A stretch of 64,000 nt of DNA from JBBIOU01 sp037443205 (GTDB taxonomy: Bacteria; Bacteroidota; Bacteroidia; Flavobacteriales_D; UBA2798): positions 44,585 through 108,584 of the forward strand of contig JBBIOU010000007.1 in assembly GCA_037443205.1 (NCBI GenBank). The letters run 5' to 3'. Under the pieces are notes generated by a model. The model worked only from the letters and a program-made list of their open reading frames with translations, was not told the origin of the DNA and did not search any database. Positions 42,835 to 51,164 of this stretch are shown one piece after another. Within the stretch, counting starts at the first letter, position 1. Each line of letters starts with the position of its first letter. The translations under genes and the position numbers were made by a program.

Positions 42835-43653
42835 CTAACGGATGATGGTGAACTTAGAATGATACACCGGTTTATCGTTTGAAATAATTTGCACAAAATA
42901 ATTTCCGCTTTCTAACATACTTACATCAACCATTTCATTAAAGTAACTTATATCGCCCAAATAACCCGACAACATATTTTGACCTAACATATTGGTGATA
43001 TAATAACGTATATTTTTAGTTTCATTCATACTAAATGCAAGTGTAATAAAATCCGATGCAGGATTGGGATATAATGCAAATTGCATATCAAAATTTTCTT
43101 CATTAACCGAGGTTAAACAAGCCATGGGCGTGAGAACACCATTGGGAAAAGCGGCTTCGATGTTGGCAACGCTGTTTATTGGCCAAATATCAATGTTTTT
43201 CATTAAGTTATCGGGACCAATTAAACATACCGTTGGATAAGCAGCCGGGTTGTAGGTATTATGTACAGGATCTGCACCGCCATCCAAACCACTGCATACC
43301 GGATATGTTTGCGGATTATTAACACAATTTGTTTCGAAGGTTTGTGTTTGTGCAGTTGTGCCATCGCCTTCTAAGCCCAATACAATAACATTGCCCTGAT
43401 TGCAACCGTATTTTACATAAAAATTTCTGATGATGGGGGCCGTTTGGCAACAAGGGCCGCACCAATATGCATAAAAATCAAGCAATACCCACTTACCCTG
43501 CGATGTGTAATTATATAGTGTATGCGTACCACCATGTATATCGGTTACCGTAAAATCGGGAACAGTTTGCCCTACGCTGTAATTTTGAATTTGTGCATGG
43601 CTGTAAAAAACGAAACAAAAACTTGCACAAAAAATGAGTAAACTTCTTTTCAT
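42835..43653 (-). CDS. Secreted thioredoxin-fold protein with T9SS type A sorting domain
   Basis: A 272-residue protein with a signal peptide (MKRSLLIFCASFCFVFYSHA). It has a redoxin/TlpA-like domain (about residues 25-170) with PDFTVTDIHGGTHTLYNY and the redox motif DFYAYWCGPCCQTAP. The C-terminal sorting domain (about 190-272) shows MQFALYPNPASDFITLAFS and ends in KFTIIR. It would be exported to the periplasm, then across the outer membrane by T9SS, placing a thiol-disulfide activity on or outside the cell. A TATATTTG -7 match lies 21 bases upstream of the ATG. Confidence 0.88.
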   Translation of the reverse strand: MKRSLLIFCASFCFVFYSHAQIQNYSVGQTVPDFTVTDIHGGTHTLYNYTSQGKWVLLDFYAYWCGPCCQTAPIIRNFYVKYGCNQGNVIVLGLEGDGTTAQTQTFETNCVNNPQTYPVCSGLDGGADPVHNTYNPAAYPTVCLIGPDNLMKNIDIWPINSVANIEAAFPNGVLTPMACLTSVNEENFDMQFALYPNPASDFITLAFSMNETKNIRYYITNMLGQNMLSGYLGDISYFNEMVDVSMLESGNYFVQIISNDKPVYHSKFTIIR

Positions 43654-43744
43654 GATGTTTTATTTTATTAATATCAAATATAACCTAAATTAACTATAGT
43701 AAATGCATAAATTTACGCAAATATTGAAATGCTAAAACGCTATA

Positions 43745-44671
43745 TTGGTAAACACACAACAACATACCCAATTAATTAAATCAACTGCCCGTAAGCATGG
43801 TTTTGATTTTTGCGGAATATCAAAAGCCATGTTTTTAGAAGAGCAAGCACCACTTTTAGAAAATTGGTTGAAACAAAAAATGCATGGCAAAATGCATTAC
43901 ATGGAAAATCATTTTGATAAACGATTAGATCCGCGATTATTGGTTGATGGCGCAAAATCTGTAATATCTTTATTGTATAATTATTATAACCCTGTTAAAC
44001 AACGTGATTCGGATGCGCCTAAAATATCTATGTATGCTTACGGAGAGGATTATCATAAGGTAATAAAAAACAAATTAAAGATATTTTGGGAAGAAATCTG
44101 CATGCATATTGGTTCGGTAAATGCGCGTATTTTTGTTGATTCAGCACCGGTACTGGATAAAGTATGGGCACAAAAATCGGGCTTGGGTTGGATAGGTAAA
44201 CACACTAATTTAATCAACAAAAAACAAGGCTCGTATTTTTTTATTGCAGAAATAATTTGTGATATAGAATTATCCTACGATGCTCCGTTGAAAGATTACT
44301 GCGGAACTTGTACAAAATGTATAGAAGCCTGTCCTACCGAAGCGATAATAAAACCCTATGTGGTTGACGGCAGCAAATGTATTTCGTATTTTACCATAGA
44401 ATTGAAAAATGAAATACTACCTCAGGAATACAAAGGTAAATTTGATAACTGGATGTTTGGCTGTGATATTTGCCAGGAGGTTTGCCCCTGGAACAGATTT
44501 TCTAAACCTCATAACGAACCAAAATTTATGCCCAGCGATAAATTATTGAACACAACAAAAAATGAATGGAAAGAATTAACCGAAGAAATATTTAATGAAT
44601 TGTTTAAAAAAAGTGCCGTTAAGCGTACAAAATATAAAGGGTTAAAACGAAACATTAAATTTTTGGATTAA
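43745..44671 (+). CDS. queG: Epoxyqueuosine reductase
   Basis: Cobalamin-dependent enzyme of 308 residues that reduces epoxyqueuosine to queuosine in tRNA, the last step of that pathway. The two [4Fe-4S] clusters are in CGTCTKCIEACPTEAI and CDICQEVCPWNRFS. N-terminal family motifs are GFDFCGISKAMFLEEQ, MHYMENHFDKRLDPR and VDSAPVLDKVWAQKSGLGWIG. The start is TTG at 43745. The length is at the short end but complete (QueG about 310-380). The 3' end overlaps the convergent short aldehyde dehydrogenase gene by four bases. Confidence 0.95.
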   Translation: MVNTQQHTQLIKSTARKHGFDFCGISKAMFLEEQAPLLENWLKQKMHGKMHYMENHFDKRLDPRLLVDGAKSVISLLYNYYNPVKQRDSDAPKISMYAYGEDYHKVIKNKLKIFWEEICMHIGSVNARIFVDSAPVLDKVWAQKSGLGWIGKHTNLINKKQGSYFFIAEIICDIELSYDAPLKDYCGTCTKCIEACPTEAIIKPYVVDGSKCISYFTIELKNEILPQEYKGKFDNWMFGCDICQEVCPWNRFSKPHNEPKFMPSDKLLNTTKNEWKELTEEIFNELFKKSAVKRTKYKGLKRNIKFLD

Positions 44672-45534
44672 TACCCGCCACCTCCCGAACCAATATTTTC
44701 TATAGGATGCCAGGTAGTTTTTATTTCCTGCAAATCAAGAATTTTATAGGGGTCTTCATCATTCAGTGTTTGTGTAACAATTCTTTTTACATTTAAGGCC
44801 GCTTGTGTTTTTAATTTTTTCAACTCTTCGTACTTGTTATCAAAATATACAACAGCATTAATATCCATGTGATTTGAAAAATGTTCAAGTAATTCTTTTT
44901 TACTACCCGTTAAAATATTTATAACACCGGCAGGTACATCTGAGCATTGTATAACTTCGGCAAACGATATTGCACACAGGGGCAAGGTATAAGAAGCTAA
45001 AACAACACAAGTGTTTCCACCGGCTACACAAGGAGTAATAGCCGAAATTAATCCCAGCAGGGATGAGTTTTCGGGCGCTAAAATACCAACTACCCCCATA
45101 GGTTCGGGTAAAGAAAAATTAAAGTGCGAGGTAGCAACCGGATTTACGCTACTGTATATTTGCATATACTTATCACACCACCCTGCATAATAAATTAACC
45201 TGTCTATACTTGCAATTATTTCTTTTTCGGCTTGCTGTTTAGCAAAACCTTGTTTTAATAATTCATCGGCAAATTGCGCTTTACGGGTTTCGAGCATTTC
45301 AGCCATTCTGTATAAAATCTGTGAGCGGTTGTAGGCCGTTTTGGCTGCCCAACCTGCACAAGCATTTCGTGCTGCTACCACGGCATTGCGCAAATCTTTT
45401 TTACTGCTTAAACAAATGTTGGCTATTGTTTTTCCTTGTTTATTAAGCAAAGGATAATACCTGCCGCTTTCGGTGCGCGGAAATGCACCGCCTATAAATA
45501 TTTTATATGTTTTTAAAACCTCAACTCTTTTCAT
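44668..45534 (-). CDS. Truncated aldehyde dehydrogenase-like protein without catalytic cysteine
   Basis: A 288-residue protein resembling the N-terminal NAD-binding part of an aldehyde dehydrogenase: YKIFIGGAFPRTESGRYYPL, AARNACAGWAAKTAYNRSQI, RLIYYAGWCDKYMQ, and SLPEPMGVVGILAPENSSLL, where active enzymes have IxPWNxP. It stops before the catalytic domain: there is no cysteine motif of the NQGQxC type and no glutamate motif ELGGK. The frame is intact, ending in a glycine-rich IGSGGGGY. It follows a full-length paralogue (45576-47027) and deoC. It may be a structural or regulatory partner rather than an enzyme. Whether it is a conserved short form or a truncated duplicate cannot be settled here. 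Confidence 0.8.
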   Translation of the reverse strand: MKRVEVLKTYKIFIGGAFPRTESGRYYPLLNKQGKTIANICLSSKKDLRNAVVAARNACAGWAAKTAYNRSQILYRMAEMLETRKAQFADELLKQGFAKQQAEKEIIASIDRLIYYAGWCDKYMQIYSSVNPVATSHFNFSLPEPMGVVGILAPENSSLLGLISAITPCVAGGNTCVVLASYTLPLCAISFAEVIQCSDVPAGVINILTGSKKELLEHFSNHMDINAVVYFDNKYEELKKLKTQAALNVKRIVTQTLNDEDPYKILDLQEIKTTWHPIENIGSGGGGY

Positions 45535-45575
45535 GTTATCAATAATTTTTTACATTTATAAACATACGGCTTAAA

Positions 45576-47027
45576 TTATACGGTTAAATATGCCGATAAA
45601 CCATGTAAACCTCCTTCGCGGCCAAAACCGCTTTCTTTATAGCCGCCAAATGGCGAAGTAGGATCAAATTTATTGTAGGTGTTTGCCCATACCACTCCTG
45701 CCCGTAATTTGCGCGTCATGTTAAATATCTTAGAGCCTTTATCTGTCCACACACCGGCACTTAATCCATAAGGCGTGTTATTGGCTTTTTCTATTACTTC
45801 GGTTTCGGTACGGAATGTTTGTACGGCAAGTACAGGTCCGAAAATTTCTTCCTGAGCAATTTTGTGCGATTGTGAAACATTTAAAAACAACGTAGGGGGG
45901 CACCAAAATCCTTTTTCAGGTAGTTTGCAGTTTGTTTGGAACATTTCTGCACCTTCTTTTTTACCCCAGGCAATATAATTATTTATTGTATTTAACTGCG
46001 CTTTTGAATTGATAGCTCCAATATCTGTATTTTTATCCAGGGGGTCTCCTACGATTAATGCCTTCATGCGATGTTTTAGTTTTTTCACCAGTATATCACA
46101 GATACTTTCCTGCACAAATAAGCGCGAACCTGCACAGCACACATGTCCTTGATTAAAATAAATACCGTTGATAATTCCTTCAACTGCCTGGTCTAAGGGT
46201 GCATCGTCAAAAACAATGTTAGCAGCTTTGCCTCCCAGTTCAAGCGTTATTTTTTTATTTGTTCCGGCAATAGCTCGCTGAATTATTTTACCTACTTCAG
46301 TAGAACCGGTAAATGCAATTTTATCTATATCGCTGTGGTTAACTATTGCCGCACCGGTTTTACCGGCACCTGTAATTATATTAACGACACCGGGAGGTAA
46401 ATCGGCTTCACTGATTATTTCGGCAAGTTTAAGTGCAGTTAAGGGGGTGGTTTCGGCCGGCTTTAAAACAACCGTATTACCGCAAGCCAGTGCCGGTGCA
46501 ATTTTCCATGCTGCCATCAGCAAAGGAAAGTTCCAGGGAATTATTTGTCCGGCTACTCCCAGTGGTTGAGGTTTTCGGTTGGGAAAAGCATAATCTAATT
46601 TATCGGCCCAACCGGCATAATAAAAAAAATGAGCTGCTGCCAACGGTACGTCAATATCTCTGCTTTCGCGTATGGGTTTGCCTCCATCCATACTTTCTAT
46701 CACGGCAAATTCGCGCGCACGCTCTTGTATCATCCGTGCTATGCGGTAAAGGTATTTGCCTTTTTCTTTGGGGGCTAATTTTTTCCAGTATTTGTTGTAT
46801 GCATTGCGTGCAGCTTTAACTGCTTTATCAACATCGGCTTCTCCGGCCTCGGCAACTTTTGCGAGTACTTGCTCGGTTGAAGGACTGATTGTATCAAAAT
46901 AAACAGGCTTTTGGGGCTTTTGCCATTTACCGTCTATAAATAATTCGTATTGTTTTTGCAGGCGAATATGCGTAGTGCTTTCGGGTGCCGGTGATAAATT
47001 CCAGTGGGTATTATTTTTGTTTGTCAT
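45576..47027 (-). CDS. Aldehyde dehydrogenase (NAD(P)-dependent)
   Basis: A full-length 483-residue enzyme oxidising aldehydes to carboxylic acids. It shows QIIPWNFPLLMAAWKIAPAL (Asn of the oxyanion hole), the coenzyme segment GNTVVLKPAETTPLT, FTGSTEVGKIIQ, the general base Glu in TLELGGKAANIVF, the catalytic Cys in YFNQGHVCCAGSR, and EEIFGPVLAVQTF. It sits between deoC (six bases upstream) and the short paralogue (41 bases downstream). Acetaldehyde released by DeoC is the obvious candidate substrate, inferred from context only. Confidence 0.93.
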   Translation of the reverse strand: MTNKNNTHWNLSPAPESTTHIRLQKQYELFIDGKWQKPQKPVYFDTISPSTEQVLAKVAEAGEADVDKAVKAARNAYNKYWKKLAPKEKGKYLYRIARMIQERAREFAVIESMDGGKPIRESRDIDVPLAAAHFFYYAGWADKLDYAFPNRKPQPLGVAGQIIPWNFPLLMAAWKIAPALACGNTVVLKPAETTPLTALKLAEIISEADLPPGVVNIITGAGKTGAAIVNHSDIDKIAFTGSTEVGKIIQRAIAGTNKKITLELGGKAANIVFDDAPLDQAVEGIINGIYFNQGHVCCAGSRLFVQESICDILVKKLKHRMKALIVGDPLDKNTDIGAINSKAQLNTINNYIAWGKKEGAEMFQTNCKLPEKGFWCPPTLFLNVSQSHKIAQEEIFGPVLAVQTFRTETEVIEKANNTPYGLSAGVWTDKGSKIFNMTRKLRAGVVWANTYNKFDPTSPFGGYKESGFGREGGLHGLSAYLTV

Positions 47028-47033
47028 ACTGTT

Positions 47034-47948
47034 TTAATCATTAGAAAAATAATCTTTGTTTTGGTAGCAGCCAAAGGTTTGTTTGGCAATTTGCATTAAT
47101 ATATCATTCGCCAATCGGCTGGCGCCAAAGCGAAACCATTGAGGAGTAAGCCATTCTTCGCCCAAAACTTCTTTTACCATAATTAAATAATGAAGAGCTT
47201 GTTTGGCTGTAGAAATACCTCCTGCAGGCTTCATGCCGGTCATTATGCCGGTTTTTTGATAATAATCTCTGATAGCTTCGAGCATAACATAAGTTACGGG
47301 CATAGTAGCGGCAGGCGAAATTTTGCCGGTTGAGGTTTTAATAAAATCAACATTGGCATGCAATGCAATATCGCTGGCTTTGCGAACACGGTCTAAAGTT
47401 CCCAATTCTCCGGTTTCTAAAATCACTTTTAATCGGGCTATACCGCAGACTTCTTTTATGGCACAAATTTCATCAAAAACGTAGTTATATTCTCCTTGCA
47501 GAAATTTTCCGCGGGATATAACCATGTCTACTTCATCAGCGCCTTCGCTTACTGCAAATTTTGTATCGTCAATTTTTACTTTTAATGGGGCTTGTCCGGC
47601 AGGAAAAGCCGTAGCTACCGATGCTACCTTTACACTACTGCCTTGCAGCGCTTTTTTTGCTGTTTTTACCATAGTAGGATAAACACATACGGCTGCAGTT
47701 GCCGGCAATCCTTCTATGCTATCATGCAGGTGTAAGGCTTTATAGCAAAGTTGTTTTACTTTGCCAACCGTGTCGGCCCCTTCTAAGGTAGTTAAATCTA
47801 TCATGCTAAGTGCTAGTTTAAGTCCTTGCATTTTAGATTCGTTTTTTATGCTGCGCGAGGTAATGCGTGCAATACGGTCTTCTACCCCCACCTGATCAAC
47901 TCTTGGATAATATAAAGGCAATTCTTGTTTAACTTGATTTTTAATCAT
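47034..47948 (-). CDS. deoC: Deoxyribose-phosphate aldolase
   Basis: Class I aldolase of 304 residues that cleaves 2-deoxyribose-5-phosphate to glyceraldehyde-3-phosphate and acetaldehyde. The Schiff-base lysine is in VDFIKTSTGKISPAATMP. Other family motifs are DEVDMVISRGKFLQGEY, LKVILETGELG and KPAGGISTAKQAL. It is longer than many bacterial DeoC proteins (220-260) because of an N-terminal extension of about 50 residues. It leads an operon with two aldehyde dehydrogenase-type genes, a sensible route from deoxyribose to acetate. On the minus strand TATTTTTG lies four bases before the ATG, predicting a leaderless transcript. Confidence 0.95.
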   Translation of the reverse strand: MIKNQVKQELPLYYPRVDQVGVEDRIARITSRSIKNESKMQGLKLALSMIDLTTLEGADTVGKVKQLCYKALHLHDSIEGLPATAAVCVYPTMVKTAKKALQGSSVKVASVATAFPAGQAPLKVKIDDTKFAVSEGADEVDMVISRGKFLQGEYNYVFDEICAIKEVCGIARLKVILETGELGTLDRVRKASDIALHANVDFIKTSTGKISPAATMPVTYVMLEAIRDYYQKTGIMTGMKPAGGISTAKQALHYLIMVKEVLGEEWLTPQWFRFGASRLANDILMQIAKQTFGCYQNKDYFSND

Positions 47949-47952
47949 ACTT

Positions 47953-47960
47953 CAAAAATA
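47953..47960 (-). promoter_or_regulatory. -7 element four bases before deoC
   Basis: CAAAAATA reads TATTTTTG on the minus strand, followed by four bases and the deoC ATG. The spacing to the start codon is the same as at 13127, 40659 and 53685. Confidence 0.45.
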
Positions 47961-48031
47961 ATAAAAGATATGTGAGCGTATATATTTTTTTACTGCCACT
48001 AAAAATAGTTTTTAATCCGGTTATTTGCTTT

Positions 48032-48081
48032 ACTAAATAAACTAAACCTAAAACTGTCATCAGTCACCGAATTTTTCGAGG
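48032..48081 (-). repeat. Repeat family D, copy 2
   Basis: On the minus strand CCTCGAAAAATTCGGTGACT and the following GATGACAGTTTTAGGTTTAG match copies at 5988 and 16011. It lies about 100 bases from mobile-element copy 3, in the 795-base gap between deoC and the M1 peptidase gene. Apart from the repeats and the methyltransferase remnant, that gap shows nothing else recognisable. Confidence 0.55.
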
Positions 48082-48182
48082 TTGATACTGGCATGTGTGT
48101 TTATGGGCAACATTGGGGTTAACCCTGTTTTAGATTATATAAGAATTCCTTAGCTTAAAAAATATTACAAGATATTCTTTAA

Positions 48183-48316
48183 CTCACATTACGCATTAGC
48201 ATGCGTAATGCTCGCCTGATGGGGGAAAACCCAAATCCCACACGACACTCAACACACTCAGTCCGCCTCTGGCGGAAAATTTGGATTTACTTTAAATTTA
48301 TAATACTGAATTGGGG
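48183..48316 (+). mobile_element. 134-bp MITE-like element, copy 3
   Basis: Runs from CTCACATTACGCATTAG (first triplet CTC instead of CCC) to ACTGAATTGGGG. The flanks are TTTAA (48178-48182) and TTTAC (48317-48321), a 4/5 match to a target duplication. It is more diverged than the other copies (GATGGGGGAAAACCC where others read GATGGCGGATAACCC), suggesting an older insertion. Its last bases coincide with the start of repeat B copy 2. Confidence 0.85.
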
Positions 48317-48373
48317 TTTACAAAATCTTAGATACCCAACTTGTCGGGGAAAAAATCTAATGAATTTTTTGGG
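48314..48373 (-). repeat. Repeat family B, copy 2
   Basis: The reverse complement begins CCCAAAAAATTCATTAGA, has a hairpin CCGAC-aa-GTTGG, and ends TCTAAGATTTTGTAAACCC, clearly related to 5894-5952. It directly abuts mobile-element copy 3. Confidence 0.7.
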
Positions 48374-48384
48374 TTAAAAAGCAA

Positions 48385-48715
48385 TTATTTTTCGGCTATC
48401 CCGTAACAGATGTATTTCCAATGGGCAGGTGTTATTTTGTTGAGTAATATTTCATCAAATTTTGTCAATATTTTTCTTTGCTTTTCATTTCTGCCAAATG
48501 TTGCCAACACTCCGGTTGTATTAATTTTACAGGAAGAAAAACTATTCAAAAAGGAATTCATATCGTGGATTGATACATAGCGCCACGAGCTTCCCCAATT
48601 CACGAATTTTTTTCTGAATAGTTGGTGTATAGGCGATGCAATCAGATTTTCTGCAAAAAGGAGTTTATCATCGGATAATTCGATACTTTATAAAAATCAT
48701 CATAGGATCAGGTGC
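48385..48715 (-). pseudogene. C-terminal remnant of a class I SAM-dependent methyltransferase-like gene
   Basis: The minus strand reads DPMMIFIKYRII near 48700. After a frame change it reads SDDKLLFAENLIASPIHQLF and RKKFVNWGSSWRYVSIHDMN, ending WKYICYGIAEK at a stop at 48385. From memory this resembles the C-terminus of Bacteroidota SAM-dependent methyltransferases; the family call is tentative. The 5' two thirds are missing, and the piece is boxed between repeat B/mobile-element copy 3 and the M1 peptidase gene. The frame break and truncation mark it as a relic. Confidence 0.5.
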
Positions 48716-48743
48716 ATTAAAAAATCATGTAAGGGATCAGTAG

Positions 48744-51164
48744 TTAATAATTTAATATTATCTTTTCGGTATAGATTGTTTTATTGTTTTTAATGCTAAC
48801 ATAATAGAGTGTGCCGGTTAATCCGGATAAGTTAATTGTAATAATCTTATCGTTACCTGCAAGTTTTTTAAAAACAGTTTTTCCGCTGGCATCATAAATT
48901 TCTATCAGGTTGTTGGTATAATTCCAGTTTTGCAAATCAATATGAAGTACGCCTTTTGTAGGATTGGGAAATATTTTAACCGGGTAATTATTATTTGTTT
49001 TATCATCTATGTTAAGTGGTGCAATACGCAATCCAAATGCGTATTGACCGGGCCATAAACTGTCAATTTCTATTTGTCCTGTTTTATTGGTTGAGTTGCT
49101 TTGTGTGTTTAGGGTGTAATATGGGTGTATGGTCCAGGGTTCTGAGGTTTTTGAACGATAAAATAATATTAAGCTGTCTTCGGTAAAAACAAATGATCCG
49201 TAGTTTTGCATTAATCCATTATCCAACCAGCCGGCCCCACTGGTGGTGCCATTATAATTTAACCGCGCTTTAGCTTTTAATTTATGCATATCAATGCCTG
49301 TTACATTCCAATATCGGTCGGGCGAAATAACATATATACTTTGGTTAAGGTTAAATGTATCGGCTCCTACCCAGTTGTGTTCAATACGCACAAACACCGA
49401 ATCAGTTACTTGCAGCGTGTTTAATATAAAGTTAGCGTGCGAATGATTAACGCTTCCGGTGTTTTTTACCACTACATTTTGTGCGGTTACCGCATCGCTA
49501 ATTTTTTCATTTTCGTTTAAAGCAACATAAACGGGTTGAAAACTGCAGTTTACCGTAAATGCGCTGTTTGCCCCGCTTACTAATACTGTAGTGTCTTTAT
49601 ATTGCCAGTTGCTCCCGCGTAATACTATTTGTAAGGGCACATTGTTAAAATATGCCGGAGCCGCTTTTAGTTTTTGTTTGATATAAACTTGTGTGGCAAA
49701 ATAATTTCCCTGGTTAATTACCGTAAAAGAATCTACCGAAAAATGGGGAAATCCGGGATTTAATATCCATCCATTCCAAAAATCAGTAAGGTTTATATTG
49801 GGCAAAGCATTTAATTGCGCAAGAAAATCCTGTGCATTGATATTTTGCAATTGGTTGTTTGCCAAAATAATTTTCATAGCTGCAAAAAATGAGGAATCGC
49901 CCATATAACTACGCAACGTATGAATCACATCAGCGCCTTTATCGTAAGTTGTGCTGCCGTAGGTAGCGTTCTGCGGAACGCCTGATAGAGCATAATAGGC
50001 TCCGTCATCAACATGTGCTTTCCATAAAACCTGTTTATGATTTTTTCTTACTTCATTAAAATAAGCATTTGCTCCGTATTGAAATTCAAGAAATAATTTT
50101 TCGCAGTAGCTGGCAAAGCCTTCATTTATCCACATATCTTCTGCGGTAGTGCAGGTTACCAAATCGCCCCACCAATGATGCGATAATTCGTGTGCCATCA
50201 GTGTTTCGTAAGTTAAAGTGCCATTTGCCGCAACTAAGGGATAGGCTATACAGGTAGCATGTTCCATGGCGCCCGAAGAAAACGGAACCAACACAAATCC
50301 TACTTTATTCCATATATAGGGGCCAAAAGCATTTTCAAACCCCTGCATCGCGTTGTTCAAGTTTATAAAAGAATTTTTAAAATTGTTGGTATCATTGGCC
50401 TGAGCAATAAGCATGATGGGAATGTTAGTATTGGTTAAGGCACTGTAATAATTTTGATTAACATGTGTATAGTTGCCCACGGCTATACAAGCTAAATACG
50501 AAGGTATAGGGGTTTCCATTTTCCAGGTACGAATTAAATTCGAACCGCTGGTTTGTTCATTGAGCAAATATCCGTTGGCATAAGATGTTTTACCGTTGTT
50601 GGTAATTATAGTAGTTTCGTAAGTTGCATGTTCTACAAAATTATCAAAACACGGATGCCAAACTCTGCCAAAATTGTGGGGATTAGCAGAAAAACCTACA
50701 CCTAAATTAAAGGCATAATTTCCCTGAAAATAAAAACCTCCCCAGCCGCTGGGGTCGGTTTGCGGATTCCCATGATAGTAAACAGTTATATCGGTAGTAT
50801 CGGCAATGTTTAGTGCAGCAGGAAAAAATGCAATCAACAAAGTATCGTTGTAACTGTATGGCAACAGCAGGTTGTTTGTTTTCACTGAGTCAACCGTCAT
50901 TTTTAATAAATCCAGACTAATGGAATTGATGTTATTCATTTTCGGCACAAAGGTTATTGTACAAAAGCCCTGAATAATTTGGTTGGTAAAGTCGGTAATG
51001 TTTAATTGCGTAGCATAGTTTAATACATCAAGGGTATCGCTGCGCATATTTTCTGCGTTATTGCGGAATGAAAAAGATTTTTGTTTGTGCGAGCAGTGAT
51101 GGTGTTGCGCCTGCACCATGAAAAAAAACCAGCCGGCAAATAAAATTAATAGAAAGCGCTTCAT
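48744..51164 (-). CDS. Secreted M1-family aminopeptidase with T9SS type A sorting domain
   Basis: An 806-residue zinc peptidase with a signal peptide (MKRFLLILFAGWFFFMVQAQ). The M1 exopeptidase motif is GAMEHAT, and the zinc site is HELSHHWWGD followed 18 residues on by NEGFASYCE (HExxH-x18-E). The N-terminal domain resembles the M1 beta-saddle (YATQLNITDFTNQIIQGFC). The C-terminus is a T9SS type A domain (NYPVKIFPNPTKGVLHIDLQ to TEKIILNY). It would trim peptides outside the cell. Its ATG overlaps the stop codon of the upstream CocE-type hydrolase by one base, so translation is coupled. Confidence 0.93.
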   Translation of the reverse strand: MKRFLLILFAGWFFFMVQAQHHHCSHKQKSFSFRNNAENMRSDTLDVLNYATQLNITDFTNQIIQGFCTITFVPKMNNINSISLDLLKMTVDSVKTNNLLLPYSYNDTLLIAFFPAALNIADTTDITVYYHGNPQTDPSGWGGFYFQGNYAFNLGVGFSANPHNFGRVWHPCFDNFVEHATYETTIITNNGKTSYANGYLLNEQTSGSNLIRTWKMETPIPSYLACIAVGNYTHVNQNYYSALTNTNIPIMLIAQANDTNNFKNSFINLNNAMQGFENAFGPYIWNKVGFVLVPFSSGAMEHATCIAYPLVAANGTLTYETLMAHELSHHWWGDLVTCTTAEDMWINEGFASYCEKLFLEFQYGANAYFNEVRKNHKQVLWKAHVDDGAYYALSGVPQNATYGSTTYDKGADVIHTLRSYMGDSSFFAAMKIILANNQLQNINAQDFLAQLNALPNINLTDFWNGWILNPGFPHFSVDSFTVINQGNYFATQVYIKQKLKAAPAYFNNVPLQIVLRGSNWQYKDTTVLVSGANSAFTVNCSFQPVYVALNENEKISDAVTAQNVVVKNTGSVNHSHANFILNTLQVTDSVFVRIEHNWVGADTFNLNQSIYVISPDRYWNVTGIDMHKLKAKARLNYNGTTSGAGWLDNGLMQNYGSFVFTEDSLILFYRSKTSEPWTIHPYYTLNTQSNSTNKTGQIEIDSLWPGQYAFGLRIAPLNIDDKTNNNYPVKIFPNPTKGVLHIDLQNWNYTNNLIEIYDASGKTVFKKLAGNDKIITINLSGLTGTLYYVSIKNNKTIYTEKIILNY

